A stretch of DNA of 64,000 bases from Bacteroidota bacterium (GCA_026391945.1 JAPLDA010000061.1:1-64000); one strand, 5' to 3'; counted from the first letter of the stretch, positions 44,663 to 54,786 are shown. Notes: generated from the letters alone by a model not told the origin. Numbers and translations: made by a program.

Positions 44663-46033
44663 ATGCCTGAAACCACGAAGGATAAAAAACTTTCGCTGCT
44701 CGACAGCACCACGATCATCATGGGTTCGATGATCGGATCCGGAATCTTCATTGTGTCGGCAAGCATGGCACAAAAAGTAAATTCTCCAGGGCTCCTGATC
44801 ATGGCATGGGTGATTACCGGCATCATCACCATCCTGGCGGCTTTGAGTTACGGGGAACTCGCCGCCATGTTCCCGAAAGCCGGCGGGCAATATGTGTATC
44901 TCCGTGAAGCATACAATCCGTTGTTCGGCTTCCTGTACGGCTGGACCTTATTCACGGTGATCCAGACGGGAACCATTGCTGCGGTCGGGGTCGCCTTTGC
45001 AAAATTTACAGGAGTCTTCTGGAAGGATATTTCTGATGAACATTTTCTTTTATCCATCGGCGCCTTTCATATTACTACGCAGCAATTGCTGGCCATCGGT
45101 ATCATTATACTTCTGAGCGTTTACAATTACAGGGATGTCAAAACAGGTGCTCTGCTCCAGAATATTTTTACCATTACGAAAGTAGTCGCCCTGCTTGCTC
45201 TTGTGATTTCCGGAATTTATTTCGGGTTGAACGGGCAGGGAACGGCAGAAAATTTCAAACCACTTTTTCCTGGCACCATGACGTGGGTGACCATTGGAAT
45301 TTTCGGCGGAGCCTTGACCGGCTCCTTGTTTTCCGCTGATGCCTGGAACAACATTACCTACACGGCCGGAGAAGTCAAAAATCCTCAGCGTAACCTGCCG
45401 CTTTCTCTTTTGATCGGCACTTCCACGGTCATTATATTATACATCCTGGCCAACTTCGCATACCTATATGTATTAGGTGTCGACAAAATTAAAATTGCGG
45501 AGAACGGCCGTGTCGGAACTCTTTTAATGCAAACCATTTTGGGTGACAAAGGAAAGCTGATGATGGCTGCGCTGATTATGATTTCCACTTTTGGCTGCCT
45601 CAACGGAATCATCTTCACGGCGGCACGCGTGTATTATGCCATGGCAAAAGATGGTTTGTTTTTCAAACAGGCAGGAACACTCAACAGGAATAACGTGCCG
45701 GCAAAATCGCTGACGATGCAATGCATCTGGTCGTGCCTGTTGTGTTTCTCCGGTTCCTACGGTGACCTGCTTGATTACGTCATGTTTGCCGTGATGATTT
45801 TTTATGTACTCACCGTTACCGGATTATTCATCCTGAGAGTGAAAAAACCCGATGCCGAACGTCCGTATAAAACCCTTGGATACCCTGTGCTTCCTGCAAT
45901 TTATGTGTTGCTTGCATTGCTGGTTTCCCTTTTCATGATTTTAAACAACGGGCAAAACTGTTTGTACGGAGCAGTGATCATGATTGCCGGTGTTCCGGTT
46001 TACTATCTTATCAACAGAAAAAAAACAGGTTGA
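44663..46033 (+). CDS. APC-superfamily amino acid permease
   Basis: A 456-residue inner-membrane transporter with twelve predicted helices. The first helix contains the APC unwound-substrate motif GSMIGSGIF (about 16-24), and the LeuT-fold repeats are clear, with NNITYTAGEVKNPQRNLP (helix 6 region, about 226-243), typical of the LAT/APC exchanger group. It is probably an amino-acid exchanger or proton symporter. The substrate is unknown. It is divergent from pyrF and converges on gldJ, sharing a bidirectional terminator. Confidence 0.9.
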   Translation: MPETTKDKKLSLLDSTTIIMGSMIGSGIFIVSASMAQKVNSPGLLIMAWVITGIITILAALSYGELAAMFPKAGGQYVYLREAYNPLFGFLYGWTLFTVIQTGTIAAVGVAFAKFTGVFWKDISDEHFLLSIGAFHITTQQLLAIGIIILLSVYNYRDVKTGALLQNIFTITKVVALLALVISGIYFGLNGQGTAENFKPLFPGTMTWVTIGIFGGALTGSLFSADAWNNITYTAGEVKNPQRNLPLSLLIGTSTVIILYILANFAYLYVLGVDKIKIAENGRVGTLLMQTILGDKGKLMMAALIMISTFGCLNGIIFTAARVYYAMAKDGLFFKQAGTLNRNNVPAKSLTMQCIWSCLLCFSGSYGDLLDYVMFAVMIFYVLTVTGLFILRVKKPDAERPYKTLGYPVLPAIYVLLALLVSLFMILNNGQNCLYGAVIMIAGVPVYYLINRKKTG

Positions 46034-46066
46034 AATTTCAGGACGGGACAAACTACCGGAAAGAAA

Positions 46067-46100
46067 AAACCCTCTCGTTTTTGCGAAAGGGTTTTATTTT
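46067..46100. terminator. Bidirectional terminator between the permease gene and gldJ
   Basis: AAACCCTCTCG (46067-46077) pairs with CGAAAGGGTTT (46084-46094), one C-A mismatch in 11 positions. On the plus side a T-rich run (TATTTTTTT) follows; on the minus side a U-rich run follows as well. It can end both the permease and the gldJ transcripts. Confidence 0.85.
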
Positions 46101-46114
46101 TTTCAGGATGCCGG

Positions 46115-47566
46115 TTATTTTACAACCTTCGTTTTCTTTTTGGTGCCGAGGCCTTCAGGACTACCAACACGAATCATTGTACAACGGAAACCAATGTCGT
46201 TGGTACTCTGAGCTTCGTCAAGGAAACGGCGTGCTCCCGGCGACATCCAGTATGCGCGATCTTTCCATGAACCACCTTTATACACCCTTGCCTTGTCGTT
46301 CACCAAACTGGTGATTCCATACTGGTACTGGATATATTCAGGCTCATCGGCATCGAGGTTATTCATGTTATCAGCTTTCGTATAATTTCTCCTGTCCACA
46401 TTTTCTTCTTCCGTGACATTACGGAGAGGAACATGACCGAGGCTGTCCTTTTCAGAAATGGTTCCTTCTTCATCACGCTGCTGTGTTTTGAACACGTTCC
46501 CGCGGAAAGGATTGAAATCACTTTTGTCTTCAGCAGACAACGGACGGTACACATCCATCACCCACTCATTTACATTACCGGCCATGTTGTATAAACCGAA
46601 ATCATTCGGCCAGTACGAATGAACAGGAGTAGGAATGTCTCCCCTGTCGTTCAGGTAACCTGCTGTTCCCATGTTATCACCGCGGCCGCGTTTAAAGTTG
46701 GCCATCATTTCTCCCTTATATTTATCATCCTTGTTTCTGGTGATGTGACCGTTCCACGGGTATTGTTTGCGGTCGGTTACACGTTCATAAACGGTATTGC
46801 CAACCTGTGCAAGGGCCGCATATTCCCATTCTGCTTCGGTCGGGAGGCGGTAACGCGGAAGAAGGATTCCATCTTCCATCCTCACCTTACGGGTTCCGTT
46901 AGCGCCTGTACTTGGATTCAGATCCGGAATGTCGTTCCTCACTAAACCTTCGTACTGTCCTGCCAGGTATGCATCGGTATTAAAATTATCTTCATTGATC
47001 TGGTTTGGATTCTGACGGAGGATTCCTTCGCGAATCAGGATCTGTTCGTTGACACGATCCGTTCTCCACACACAAAAATCATTGGCCTGCAGCCAGTTCA
47101 CGCCCACCACAGGGTACTGCTGGTAAGAAGGATGGCGCAGGTACAATTCAACATAAGGTTCATGGTAAGCCAGTTTATCGCGCCATACCAACGAATCAGG
47201 CAATGCTTTTTTGTATACCTCAGGATAATCACCACCGTACACACGGCTCAGCCAATACAGGTATTCCAGGTAATGGATATTGGCAACTTCTGTTTCATCC
47301 ATATAGAATGAACTCACCGTTACACGACGGGGGATGTTGTTCCAATCCATGGTAATGTCCTGTTCGGTACGTCCCATGGTAAAAGTTCCGCCTTCAACCA
47401 GGACAAGGCCGGGGCCTGTTTCCTGCTCATCATAAGGCACCACTTCAAACCCACCATTTTTGGAATCGTTATAATTCCATCCTGTTACGGCTGATTTTTC
47501 TTTTCCGCATGATGCAATAAGCAGTACGCCTGTTAAAGCAATGCCATAGCTGATCAGTTTTTTCAT
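46115..47566 (-). CDS. gldJ: Gliding motility lipoprotein GldJ (formylglycine-generating-enzyme-like)
   Basis: GldJ is an outer-membrane lipoprotein needed for gliding and for type IX secretion, working with GldK. The 483-residue protein has a lipobox ending at Cys20 (LLIASC) and a large SUMF1/FGE-type domain (about 50-470) with VEGGTFTMGRTEQD (about 58-71), RLPTEAEWEYAAL (about 243-255), NMAGNVNEWVMDVY (about 332-345) and KGGSWKDRAYWMSPGARRFLDE. Lipoproteins of this fold in the T9SS are structural, not enzymatic. It resembles Flavobacterium GldJ more than GldK (the TGWxYND...GGF start). gldK is not in the window. It is followed on the same strand by nothing and is upstream of the porP/sprF gene's strand. 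Confidence 0.88.
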   Translation of the reverse strand: MKKLISYGIALTGVLLIASCGKEKSAVTGWNYNDSKNGGFEVVPYDEQETGPGLVLVEGGTFTMGRTEQDITMDWNNIPRRVTVSSFYMDETEVANIHYLEYLYWLSRVYGGDYPEVYKKALPDSLVWRDKLAYHEPYVELYLRHPSYQQYPVVGVNWLQANDFCVWRTDRVNEQILIREGILRQNPNQINEDNFNTDAYLAGQYEGLVRNDIPDLNPSTGANGTRKVRMEDGILLPRYRLPTEAEWEYAALAQVGNTVYERVTDRKQYPWNGHITRNKDDKYKGEMMANFKRGRGDNMGTAGYLNDRGDIPTPVHSYWPNDFGLYNMAGNVNEWVMDVYRPLSAEDKSDFNPFRGNVFKTQQRDEEGTISEKDSLGHVPLRNVTEEENVDRRNYTKADNMNNLDADEPEYIQYQYGITSLVNDKARVYKGGSWKDRAYWMSPGARRFLDEAQSTNDIGFRCTMIRVGSPEGLGTKKKTKVVK

Positions 47567-47634
47567 TTTTAGGATTGTGATTTTGATTAATTAACGAGCG
47601 TCAAATGTATTTATTTTATTTAAAATGAACGGTA

Positions 47635-48591
47635 TCAAAACGCAGGGCATTTAACCGCTCTGAATCTTTTTTTACGTGGATGACAAGGGAATACCGTACT
47701 GAATGATAACTCATGAGACCCGGCGGAAGCGTTGGCAAGTTTGGAAACCGTGAGGTCATAACTGTAACCGAATTTAAACATGCCTTGCTGCAACCCGATT
47801 AATGCGATGAAGGAATCTTTGTTACGATACCACAAACCACCGACCAGCGGCGGTTTCGCAACGTAAATACCGATGTTCAATTGCTGGAAATCGCGCTGCA
47901 ACTGGTAAAGGACATTCGGGGAAATGTATGTTTCTTCATTCCTTCTTCCGGATAATGGAATCAAGGCGCCGACATGGGCGGTGAGTTTCATGGGCAGCTT
48001 GCTTCCGGGAGCAGGATGGATGAAAGATTCTTCTGGCTGAGTCATGTGGTTGACAGCAAAGCCTCCGTAAATATTGGAACTGTAAGCAAGTACGCCGGCA
48101 GAAAAATCCCAGAAACTTTTCGTGGTCTCAGGCCTGATTTCGGAAGTAGGATAAATAAAACCATAGCGTGGATCGATCATGTCGCCGAAGGTGAGTTTAT
48201 CCCAGTCTACTTTTTTCTGCTTGTACGTTCCCTGCAATCCGGCGCGGATGGAAAACTCACGGTTCACGTTCATCTGGTATGAATAGATGAAACTGACATC
48301 CGTGGTGGTTAACGTTCCCTCACCTGCTTTGTCATTCAGCACCAGCAATCCAAGGCCTCCGCTGATCGCATCAAAATGCTGGTCATACGAAGCACTGTAT
48401 GTCACAAATGTTCCGGTAAGTGCCGGCCACTGGTTCCGGTAATTCAGGTTGAGCCTCGGGCAATGTGCTGATCCCGCAAATGCCGGGTTCAGGTACAACG
48501 GGTTTGCATAAAACTGTGTAAACTCCGGATCCTGCGCGAACGCAGAACCGGCAACAAAAAATAAGATGATGATTAAAAAACGCTTACACAT
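47635..48591 (-). CDS. PorP/SprF-family type IX secretion membrane protein
   Basis: The 318-residue protein has a signal peptide (about 1-19, ending SAFAQD) and the family-defining N-terminal block DPEFTQFYANPLYLNPAFAGS (in part, about 20-41), then a beta-barrel pattern to the C terminus. In Flavobacterium, SprF-type proteins pair with a partner secreted via the T9SS to help it attach to the surface, and PorP is a core ring-associated component. There are usually many paralogues, so a specific role is not assignable. It lies beside gldJ and is divergent from porU. Confidence 0.9.
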   Translation of the reverse strand: MCKRFLIIILFFVAGSAFAQDPEFTQFYANPLYLNPAFAGSAHCPRLNLNYRNQWPALTGTFVTYSASYDQHFDAISGGLGLLVLNDKAGEGTLTTTDVSFIYSYQMNVNREFSIRAGLQGTYKQKKVDWDKLTFGDMIDPRYGFIYPTSEIRPETTKSFWDFSAGVLAYSSNIYGGFAVNHMTQPEESFIHPAPGSKLPMKLTAHVGALIPLSGRRNEETYISPNVLYQLQRDFQQLNIGIYVAKPPLVGGLWYRNKDSFIALIGLQQGMFKFGYSYDLTVSKLANASAGSHELSFSTVFPCHPRKKRFRAVKCPAF

Positions 48592-48983
48592 GAAAACCCG
48601 GTTTCAGATTAAGACTTTACGATAATAAATATACTTAGTTTCATTCAACCGAAGAGAACACAACTTCGAAATTTTCCGAAGTGTAAGATATTCAATTTAA
48701 ATGAACAACTTTTTTAACAGAATTTCAGCCCAAGATAAGAATTTTCGTCGTGAGCCGGATGAATTTCAGCACAAAGATAATTCTTTAAAAGAATTCATCA
48801 TCAAAACTGAATTCATGAAACCCGGCATATTAACTTTGCCGGATTCCTGTTTTTCACGGAAGGAAATTCATGAATAAATAATAGCTTGCGAACTTCAACA
48901 CACCCTACAATATATTCCAGAGAGATTCGTTCACGTACCAGCAGCAAACCCATAAAACCAATTTTTCTGTAAACCCCGCCGGC
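48592..48983. other. Divergent spacer between porP/sprF gene and porU
   Basis: 392 bases without a gene. It holds a likely porU -7 box, TAACTTTG (48831-48838), inside the loop and right arm of a CCGGCA / TGCCGG hairpin (48822-48827 with 48837-48842), and three copies of a GAATTCAT-like word (48791-48798, 48809-48816 and a related AAATTCATGAAT near 48867). The predicted porU leader is about 140 bases long, unusually long here, which leaves room for post-transcriptional control. Confidence 0.5.
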
Positions 48984-51900
48984 ATGAAATTAAAACCATT
49001 TTTTGTCTTGTTCTTTTTTTCCACACTGGTATCGAGTCGTGTATTTTCAAGGGATGCGGATCCTTTACACCGGCAAATCAAATGGCAGGAGCCGATTGAA
49101 ACTGTTTTCAATGAGCAGCAAAAATTCAAATCGCTGATGTTTGAAAACGCAGCATTCAATGAACACAACGTTCCTTATTTCGCAGAAAACATTCCGCTCA
49201 GCGGCCATCCCCAAACCATCGCAGTTCAACTTGTGAATGCACGGTATGAACCGTTCAAAGAAATTTCACTTTTGCCGGCGGAACAGGCAATCGGAACGGA
49301 AGCCACCGTTCATTCGCAGATCAGTTACCGGAAAAAAATACCTTATGCGAACATCACCATTATTCCATTCAGGAAAAACGCAACCACCGGCCTAACTGAA
49401 CGACTCGTTTCATTTGATGTGACCATTGCACCGGGAAATAATTCTGTTCAGCAGAACAATGCGAGGTCTTATTCACACAGTTCTGTTTTATCAGGCGGTG
49501 AATGGTACAAAATAGGCGTTACGCAGGAAGGAATTTATAAACTGGGCTACCAGTTCCTCAAAAACATGGGCATCGATGTCGATCACATCGATCCGCGAAA
49601 TATAAAAGTGTATGGCAACGGCGGCGGAATGCTTCCTTATGCCAACGATGTTCCGCGCCAGGATGACCTCCAGCAAAATGCCATTTTTGTTTCCGGTGAA
49701 AATGACGGCCACTTCGATGACAATGATTACATTTTATTTTATGGACAAAGTGCTGTGAGATGGACGTACAACAACACCGACAAACAATTTCACCACCAGT
49801 TAAACCTGTATTCCGACAGCACCTTTTATTTTATCAATGCTGATCCTGGCCTGGCTGCCAGGAGGATTCAAGTGCAGGACTCGACAACCAGCACCCCGAC
49901 GCACATCGTCACCGATTTCGATGACTACACTTTTCATGAGGCTGAGTTGTCGTGCCTGATCAAATCAGGAAGAGAATGGTACGGAGAACAATTTGATGTG
50001 GTAAACAATACGAAGTTCTTTGACTTTTCATTTCCCAACCTTTCGACCGGCGAAGCCGTTCATATCAAAGCGGATGCAGTGGGGCGTTCCACCAATTCTT
50101 CCTGTGCATTTACCGTTTATGCGAACGGACAAAATATTTCCACAATGAATTTCGGAAGCATGGCGACGGTTCCCTACTGGAGCAATTACGCATACGAAAG
50201 CGCAGTCGCCGACAGTTTTACCAGCGCAACACCTGTGATCAGCACGTCCCTGCAGTTTTCCGCCAACGACAATTCTGCCGTTGGATGGTTGAATTACATC
50301 GAACTGAATGCGCGGAGGAGAATCAGTTTTGCCGGCGCAGGAAACCAGTTATCATTCCGGGATACAAAATCAGCCGGATCAGGAAATGTTGCACAATACA
50401 TCGTCAGCAGCCAGGGCTTAAACATCCAGGTGTGGGATGTTACCGATCCGCTGAATGTGATGAATCAAAGATTCAGCACCAACGGACTCAACACCACCTT
50501 CACTCTGCCATCCGACCAATTGCACCAGTTCATCGCTTTCAACGGGAACAGTTTTCTCACAGCGAGAGCGTTGGGAAAAGTAGAAAACCAAAATCTTCAT
50601 GGCCTGCCGCAGACTCAGATGATTATCCTTACACATCCCAATTTCCTGGCGGCAGCCAACCAGCTCGCTGATTTTCATCGCACGCATGACCATCTTTCTG
50701 TCATGGTGGTGACCAACGAACAGGTGTACAATGAATTTTCATCGGGCGCACCTGATGTTTCTGCCATCAGGGATTTTATGAAAATGTTTTACGACCGTTC
50801 CACTTCCACCCTTGATCTGCCAAAATATTTATTGCTGATGGGTGATGCTTCTTACGATAACAAAAGCCGGTCGTCAGCGAATACCAATTTCATTTTAAGC
50901 TATGAATCGAAAGAGTCGCTGGTGTGGATATCCTCTTACATCTCCGATGATTTTTTTACCTTGCTGGATGATAACGAAGGACAATGGGATCCGGGTGATA
51001 ACGACATGCCTGACATTGCTGTTGGCAGGCTTCCTGTAAAAACTCCGGCAGAAGCGGCGGCCGTGGTTAAAAAAATTATCACCTATGGTTCATCCGATCC
51101 CGCATCAGCAAATGTGAACCAGTGCCAAGATGAATCGGGTTCCGTTTTCGGTGACTGGAGAAATAATGTATCGTTTGTTGCAGACGACCAGGACGGAAAT
51201 ACTCATTTCAATAACACGGAATCGTTGGCAAATTATGTGAAACAACATTACCCGGTTTACAACATCGATAAGATTTACCTGGATGCTTATAAACAGGAAA
51301 CGACGCCGGGCGGGCAACGGTATCCTGATGCCAGGGCGGCTATCGTTAACCGTGTACAGCGCGGAACCCTGCTGATGACCTATGTTGGCCATGGAGGTGA
51401 AGTAGGTTGGGCACATGAGCGGGTTCTTGAAGTGGATGATATCAACAACTGGAGTAATAAAAACCTGGCGGCTGTTCTTACTGCAACATGCGAATTCAGC
51501 CGCGTGGATGATCCTGGCCGAACTTCGGCCGGCGAACTGGTGTTGCTCAATCCGCGCGGCGGCGGCATCGCTTTGTTTTCCACGTCACGGCTTGCTTTAG
51601 CAGGATCCAACCAGGTTCTTGCTTCCAAATTTTTTGAACATTGTTTCGAGCCGGTCAACGGAAAAATGCCTACGATGGGAGAAGTCTTTGAACAGACCAA
51701 AATTGATGGCAACAGCCTCAACACAAGAAACTTTCTTCTTCTCGGTGACCCGGCTTTACCGCTGGCCTATCCGAAGTGGAATGTAAAAACGAATTCCATC
51801 AATGCCGTTCCCGTAGATGCCTCTCCCGATACACTCACAGCGCTCAGCAAAATTTCTATCAGCGGTGAAGTCCAGGATCGAAACGGCCAGAAGCTGACCC

Positions 51901-52868
51901 ATTACAACGGCGTCATTTATCCTACGGTGTACGATAAAGCGGTGACCTACCATACTCTTGGAAACGATGCAGGAGAAATTGATTCCGACTACCCTGCACC
52001 GTTTGTCATGCAGAAAAATGTGTTGTACCGGGGAAAAGCAAGTGTGAAAAACGGGGAATTCAAATTTACATTTGTGGTACCGAAAGATATTTCTTTCCAA
52101 TATGGTTTCGGCCGGCTGAGTTATTATGCTGCCAATGGTTCGGAAGATGCGAACGGGTATTATGAAAACATCGTCATCGGCGGAGTAAACGCCTCGGTGG
52201 CCATGGACAACAAAGGGCCTGATGTAAGATTATTCATGAATGACGACAAATTTGTTTTCGGCGGCTTAACGGATCAGAATCCATATTTGTATGCAACCGT
52301 AAGGGATTCGAACGGCATCAACACCATCGGGAACGGAATCGGGCACGACATCACCGCCCAGCTCGACAATGAAAACAATAAGTTGTTTATCCTGAACGAT
52401 TATTACCAGGCCGACCTCGACAATTACCAGAAAGGTTCAGTGAAATACAAACTCTCCGACCTCGGTGAAGGAAATCATTCATTGAAATTTAAAGTATGGG
52501 ATGTTTTTAATAATTCCGGCGAAGCGTATACTGAATTTGTTGTGGCCGGCTCCGCCACTCTTGCACTCGACCATGTTCTCAATTACCCGAATCCCTTTTC
52601 AACACATACCAATTTCATGTTCGAATACAATTGTTCCTGCACGTCCATGGAAGTGATGATCCAGATATTTACCGTTTCAGGAAAACTTGTTAAAACCATT
52701 GATCAGCATATTTATACAAATGGGTATCGCTCCAATTCCATTGAATGGGACGGATTGGATGATTATGGTGATAAAATCGGCCGCGGTGTTTATGTGTATA
52801 AGCTAAAAGTGAAAGTTACTGATGAAAAGTACGCTGAAAAATTTGAAAAATTAGTCATTCTAAAATAA
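48984..52868 (+). CDS. porU: Type IX secretion system sortase PorU
   Basis: PorU removes the C-terminal sorting signal of T9SS cargo and attaches the protein to anionic lipopolysaccharide at the outer surface. The 1294-residue protein has a signal peptide (about 1-22), an N-terminal beta-rich propeptide-like region, and a gingipain-like peptidase C25 domain (about 530-930) with the catalytic His803 (YVGHGGEVG) and Cys836 (TATCEF). The C-terminal part is Ig-like and ends in a sorting-domain-like module (about 1200-1294, with NYPNPF and YVYKLKVK). The two catalytic residues confirm the active form. porV follows 56 bases downstream. Confidence 0.95.
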   Translation: MKLKPFFVLFFFSTLVSSRVFSRDADPLHRQIKWQEPIETVFNEQQKFKSLMFENAAFNEHNVPYFAENIPLSGHPQTIAVQLVNARYEPFKEISLLPAEQAIGTEATVHSQISYRKKIPYANITIIPFRKNATTGLTERLVSFDVTIAPGNNSVQQNNARSYSHSSVLSGGEWYKIGVTQEGIYKLGYQFLKNMGIDVDHIDPRNIKVYGNGGGMLPYANDVPRQDDLQQNAIFVSGENDGHFDDNDYILFYGQSAVRWTYNNTDKQFHHQLNLYSDSTFYFINADPGLAARRIQVQDSTTSTPTHIVTDFDDYTFHEAELSCLIKSGREWYGEQFDVVNNTKFFDFSFPNLSTGEAVHIKADAVGRSTNSSCAFTVYANGQNISTMNFGSMATVPYWSNYAYESAVADSFTSATPVISTSLQFSANDNSAVGWLNYIELNARRRISFAGAGNQLSFRDTKSAGSGNVAQYIVSSQGLNIQVWDVTDPLNVMNQRFSTNGLNTTFTLPSDQLHQFIAFNGNSFLTARALGKVENQNLHGLPQTQMIILTHPNFLAAANQLADFHRTHDHLSVMVVTNEQVYNEFSSGAPDVSAIRDFMKMFYDRSTSTLDLPKYLLLMGDASYDNKSRSSANTNFILSYESKESLVWISSYISDDFFTLLDDNEGQWDPGDNDMPDIAVGRLPVKTPAEAAAVVKKIITYGSSDPASANVNQCQDESGSVFGDWRNNVSFVADDQDGNTHFNNTESLANYVKQHYPVYNIDKIYLDAYKQETTPGGQRYPDARAAIVNRVQRGTLLMTYVGHGGEVGWAHERVLEVDDINNWSNKNLAAVLTATCEFSRVDDPGRTSAGELVLLNPRGGGIALFSTSRLALAGSNQVLASKFFEHCFEPVNGKMPTMGEVFEQTKIDGNSLNTRNFLLLGDPALPLAYPKWNVKTNSINAVPVDASPDTLTALSKISISGEVQDRNGQKLTHYNGVIYPTVYDKAVTYHTLGNDAGEIDSDYPAPFVMQKNVLYRGKASVKNGEFKFTFVVPKDISFQYGFGRLSYYAANGSEDANGYYENIVIGGVNASVAMDNKGPDVRLFMNDDKFVFGGLTDQNPYLYATVRDSNGINTIGNGIGHDITAQLDNENNKLFILNDYYQADLDNYQKGSVKYKLSDLGEGNHSLKFKVWDVFNNSGEAYTEFVVAGSATLALDHVLNYPNPFSTHTNFMFEYNCSCTSMEVMIQIFTVSGKLVKTIDQHIYTNGYRSNSIEWDGLDDYGDKIGRGVYVYKLKVKVTDEKYAEKFEKLVILK

Positions 52869-52893
52869 TCCAAACCATTTCCCGTTCCTAACG

Positions 52894-52901
52894 TATATTT
52901 G
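52894..52901 (+). promoter_or_regulatory. Putative -7 box of porV
   Basis: TATATTTG matches TAnnTTTG and lies in the short spacer between porU and porV, 23 bases before the porV ATG, so porV may have its own promoter in addition to read-through from porU. Confidence 0.5.
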
Positions 52902-52924
52902 CCGTCCTCATTATTAAACAGAAA

Positions 52925-54166
52925 ATGAATTTTAATAAAAAAATTACCAGCTTCTTGCTGTTATCCTGTTTCCCGTTTGCAAACAATGGATTTGCCCAGG
53001 TCAGCTCTTTCAAAGATTCCTTACTTGGACAAGTGAACACCATTACAACAGCAGTTCCATTCCTTCTTATTTCCCCGGATGCAAGAGCCGGCGGCATGGG
53101 AGATCATGGTGTTGCCACTTCGCCCGATGCCAATTCCATTCACTGGAATCCTGCCAAGCTTGCATTTGTTGAAAAAGACATTGGCTTCTCTGTATCCTAT
53201 ACTCCTTGGCTTCGTGAATTAGTCAACGATATCAACCTGGCTTATCTCTCAGGTTACAAAAAACTGAAAGGCGATCAGGCCATTGCCATGTCGTTGCTCT
53301 ATTTTTCTCTTGGCAATATTGATTTCACCAATGAGTTCGGAGATAAAACCGGTCAGTTTAACCCGAATGAATTTGCCATTGATGCCGCCTATTCAAGAAA
53401 GTTGGGTGAGGATTTATCCGGTGGTATCGCTCTCCGTTACATTTACTCCAACCTCACGGGTGGAGCACTGGTTCAGAATGCCGCTTCACATGCCGGAACT
53501 TCTGTGGCCGCCGATCTTTCCGCTTACTACAGGAAAGAAATGGATATCTCAAAAAAGAAAGCGTTGCTTACTGCCGGGCTCAACATTTCCAACATCGGTT
53601 CAAAAATTTCTTATACAGAAACAGGAGTAAAAGATTTCATCCCTGCGAATTTCAGGTTGGGAACGGATCTGAAAATTGATCTCGACCAATACAACTCAAT
53701 CGCCTTTGGAGTTGACATCAATAAATTACTGGTACCAACACCTCCTGTTTTCATGAAGAACGTACGTGGCGGTGACAGTCTTGATGCAACCAGTCACAAG
53801 ATCATCCAGGCTGGGAAAGATCCTGCGAACATCTCCGTTGCACAGGCCTTGTTCAGTTCATGGAGCGATGCACCGGCCGGTTTCCAGGAAGAGCTGAAAG
53901 AATTTATTTATTCCATCGGAACAGAATACTGGTATGATAAACAATTTGCGATTCGTGCGGGTTACTTCCATGAGGCTGCAACAAAAGGCAACCGCCAGTT
54001 CTTTACCATTGGCGCAGGTCTTAAGTACAATGTCTTCGGACTTGATTTCGCTTATCTCATACCAACCGCCCAGCGAAACCCATTGGCGAATACGCTTCGG
54101 TTCACGCTCACTTTTGATTTCGACGGACTGAAAAACGAAAACAAAGACGATACGAAAACTGAATAA
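52925..54166 (+). CDS. porV: Type IX secretion outer-membrane protein PorV
   Basis: PorV (LptO) is a FadL-like 14-strand barrel that carries cargo from the SprA translocon to PorU. The 413-residue protein has a signal peptide (about 1-25, ending GFAQ) and a start conserved in PorV: FLLISPDARAGGMGDHGVATSPDANSIHWNPAK, of which the short pieces PDARAGGMGD and SIHWNPAK are diagnostic (about 57-80). The chain then shows regular amphipathic strands with aromatic girdles. It follows porU in the same transcription unit, as in other members of the phylum. A perfect terminator follows. Confidence 0.94.
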   Translation: MNFNKKITSFLLLSCFPFANNGFAQVSSFKDSLLGQVNTITTAVPFLLISPDARAGGMGDHGVATSPDANSIHWNPAKLAFVEKDIGFSVSYTPWLRELVNDINLAYLSGYKKLKGDQAIAMSLLYFSLGNIDFTNEFGDKTGQFNPNEFAIDAAYSRKLGEDLSGGIALRYIYSNLTGGALVQNAASHAGTSVAADLSAYYRKEMDISKKKALLTAGLNISNIGSKISYTETGVKDFIPANFRLGTDLKIDLDQYNSIAFGVDINKLLVPTPPVFMKNVRGGDSLDATSHKIIQAGKDPANISVAQALFSSWSDAPAGFQEELKEFIYSIGTEYWYDKQFAIRAGYFHEAATKGNRQFFTIGAGLKYNVFGLDFAYLIPTAQRNPLANTLRFTLTFDFDGLKNENKDDTKTE

Positions 54167-54189
54167 CTCAGAAAATTTTATAAAACATG

Positions 54190-54222
54190 AAGCGGATGAT
54201 TTTTTCATCCGCTTTTGTTTTT
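54190..54222 (+). terminator. Rho-independent terminator after porV
   Basis: AAGCGGATGA (54190-54199) pairs perfectly with TCATCCGCTT (54205-54214), with a five-T loop, and is followed by a T-rich run. It closes the porU-porV unit just before ispF. Confidence 0.92.
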
Positions 54223-54247
54223 TCTTTGCATTTATAAAACAGGAATC

Positions 54248-54724
54248 ATGAGAGTAGGATTTGGATTCGACGTACACCAGTTGAAAGAAGGTTATGATCT
54301 TTGGATCGGCGGAATAAAAATCGATCACCCCCTCGGTGCTGTCGGACATTCTGATGCCGATGTGATGATCCACGCCATCTGCGACGCATTGTTAGGGGCG
54401 GCTAACCTCAACGACATCGGTTATCATTTTCCCGACACTTCTGAAACATACCGGAACATCGACAGTAAAATTCTTTTGAAAGAAGTGATGAAACTGGTAC
54501 GGGAGAAAAACTACACCATCGGCAACGTAGATGTAACGCTTTGTCTTCAGAAACCAAAGATCGCTCCTCACATTGCCAACATGAAAGAAGTACTTTCTTC
54601 AGTGATGAACATCCGTGCGGATGACATCTCCATCAAAGCCACCACAACGGAAAAGCTGGGTTATGTTGGTCGCGGAGAAGGCATCAGTTGTTATGCAGTG
54701 GCATTGATTGACCAAATAAAGTAA
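54248..54724 (+). CDS. ispF: 2-C-methyl-D-erythritol 2,4-cyclodiphosphate synthase
   Basis: Fifth step of the methylerythritol phosphate pathway to isoprenoids. The 158-residue protein has the metal-binding residues Asp8 and His10 (FDVHQ) and His42 (GHSDADVMIHA), and the terminal TTTEKLGYVGRGEGI block. These match the E. coli enzyme position by position. The frame is open for 11 codons upstream across the terminator, so the ATG at 54248 is chosen. This shows that isoprenoids are made by the MEP route rather than mevalonate. Confidence 0.97.
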   Translation: MRVGFGFDVHQLKEGYDLWIGGIKIDHPLGAVGHSDADVMIHAICDALLGAANLNDIGYHFPDTSETYRNIDSKILLKEVMKLVREKNYTIGNVDVTLCLQKPKIAPHIANMKEVLSSVMNIRADDISIKATTTEKLGYVGRGEGISCYAVALIDQIK

Positions 54725-54786
54725 GCATACATCTTTGAAATTGTTTTTTTCTGATTATCTTTAACACCCTTTTTTAAAATCCATGC

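Noticed and set aside
44501-44890. 129-codon minus-strand frame overlapping the permease start
   Set aside because: Most of it overlaps the first 75 codons of the APC permease on the opposite strand, including the GSMIGSGIF motif; it is a shadow.
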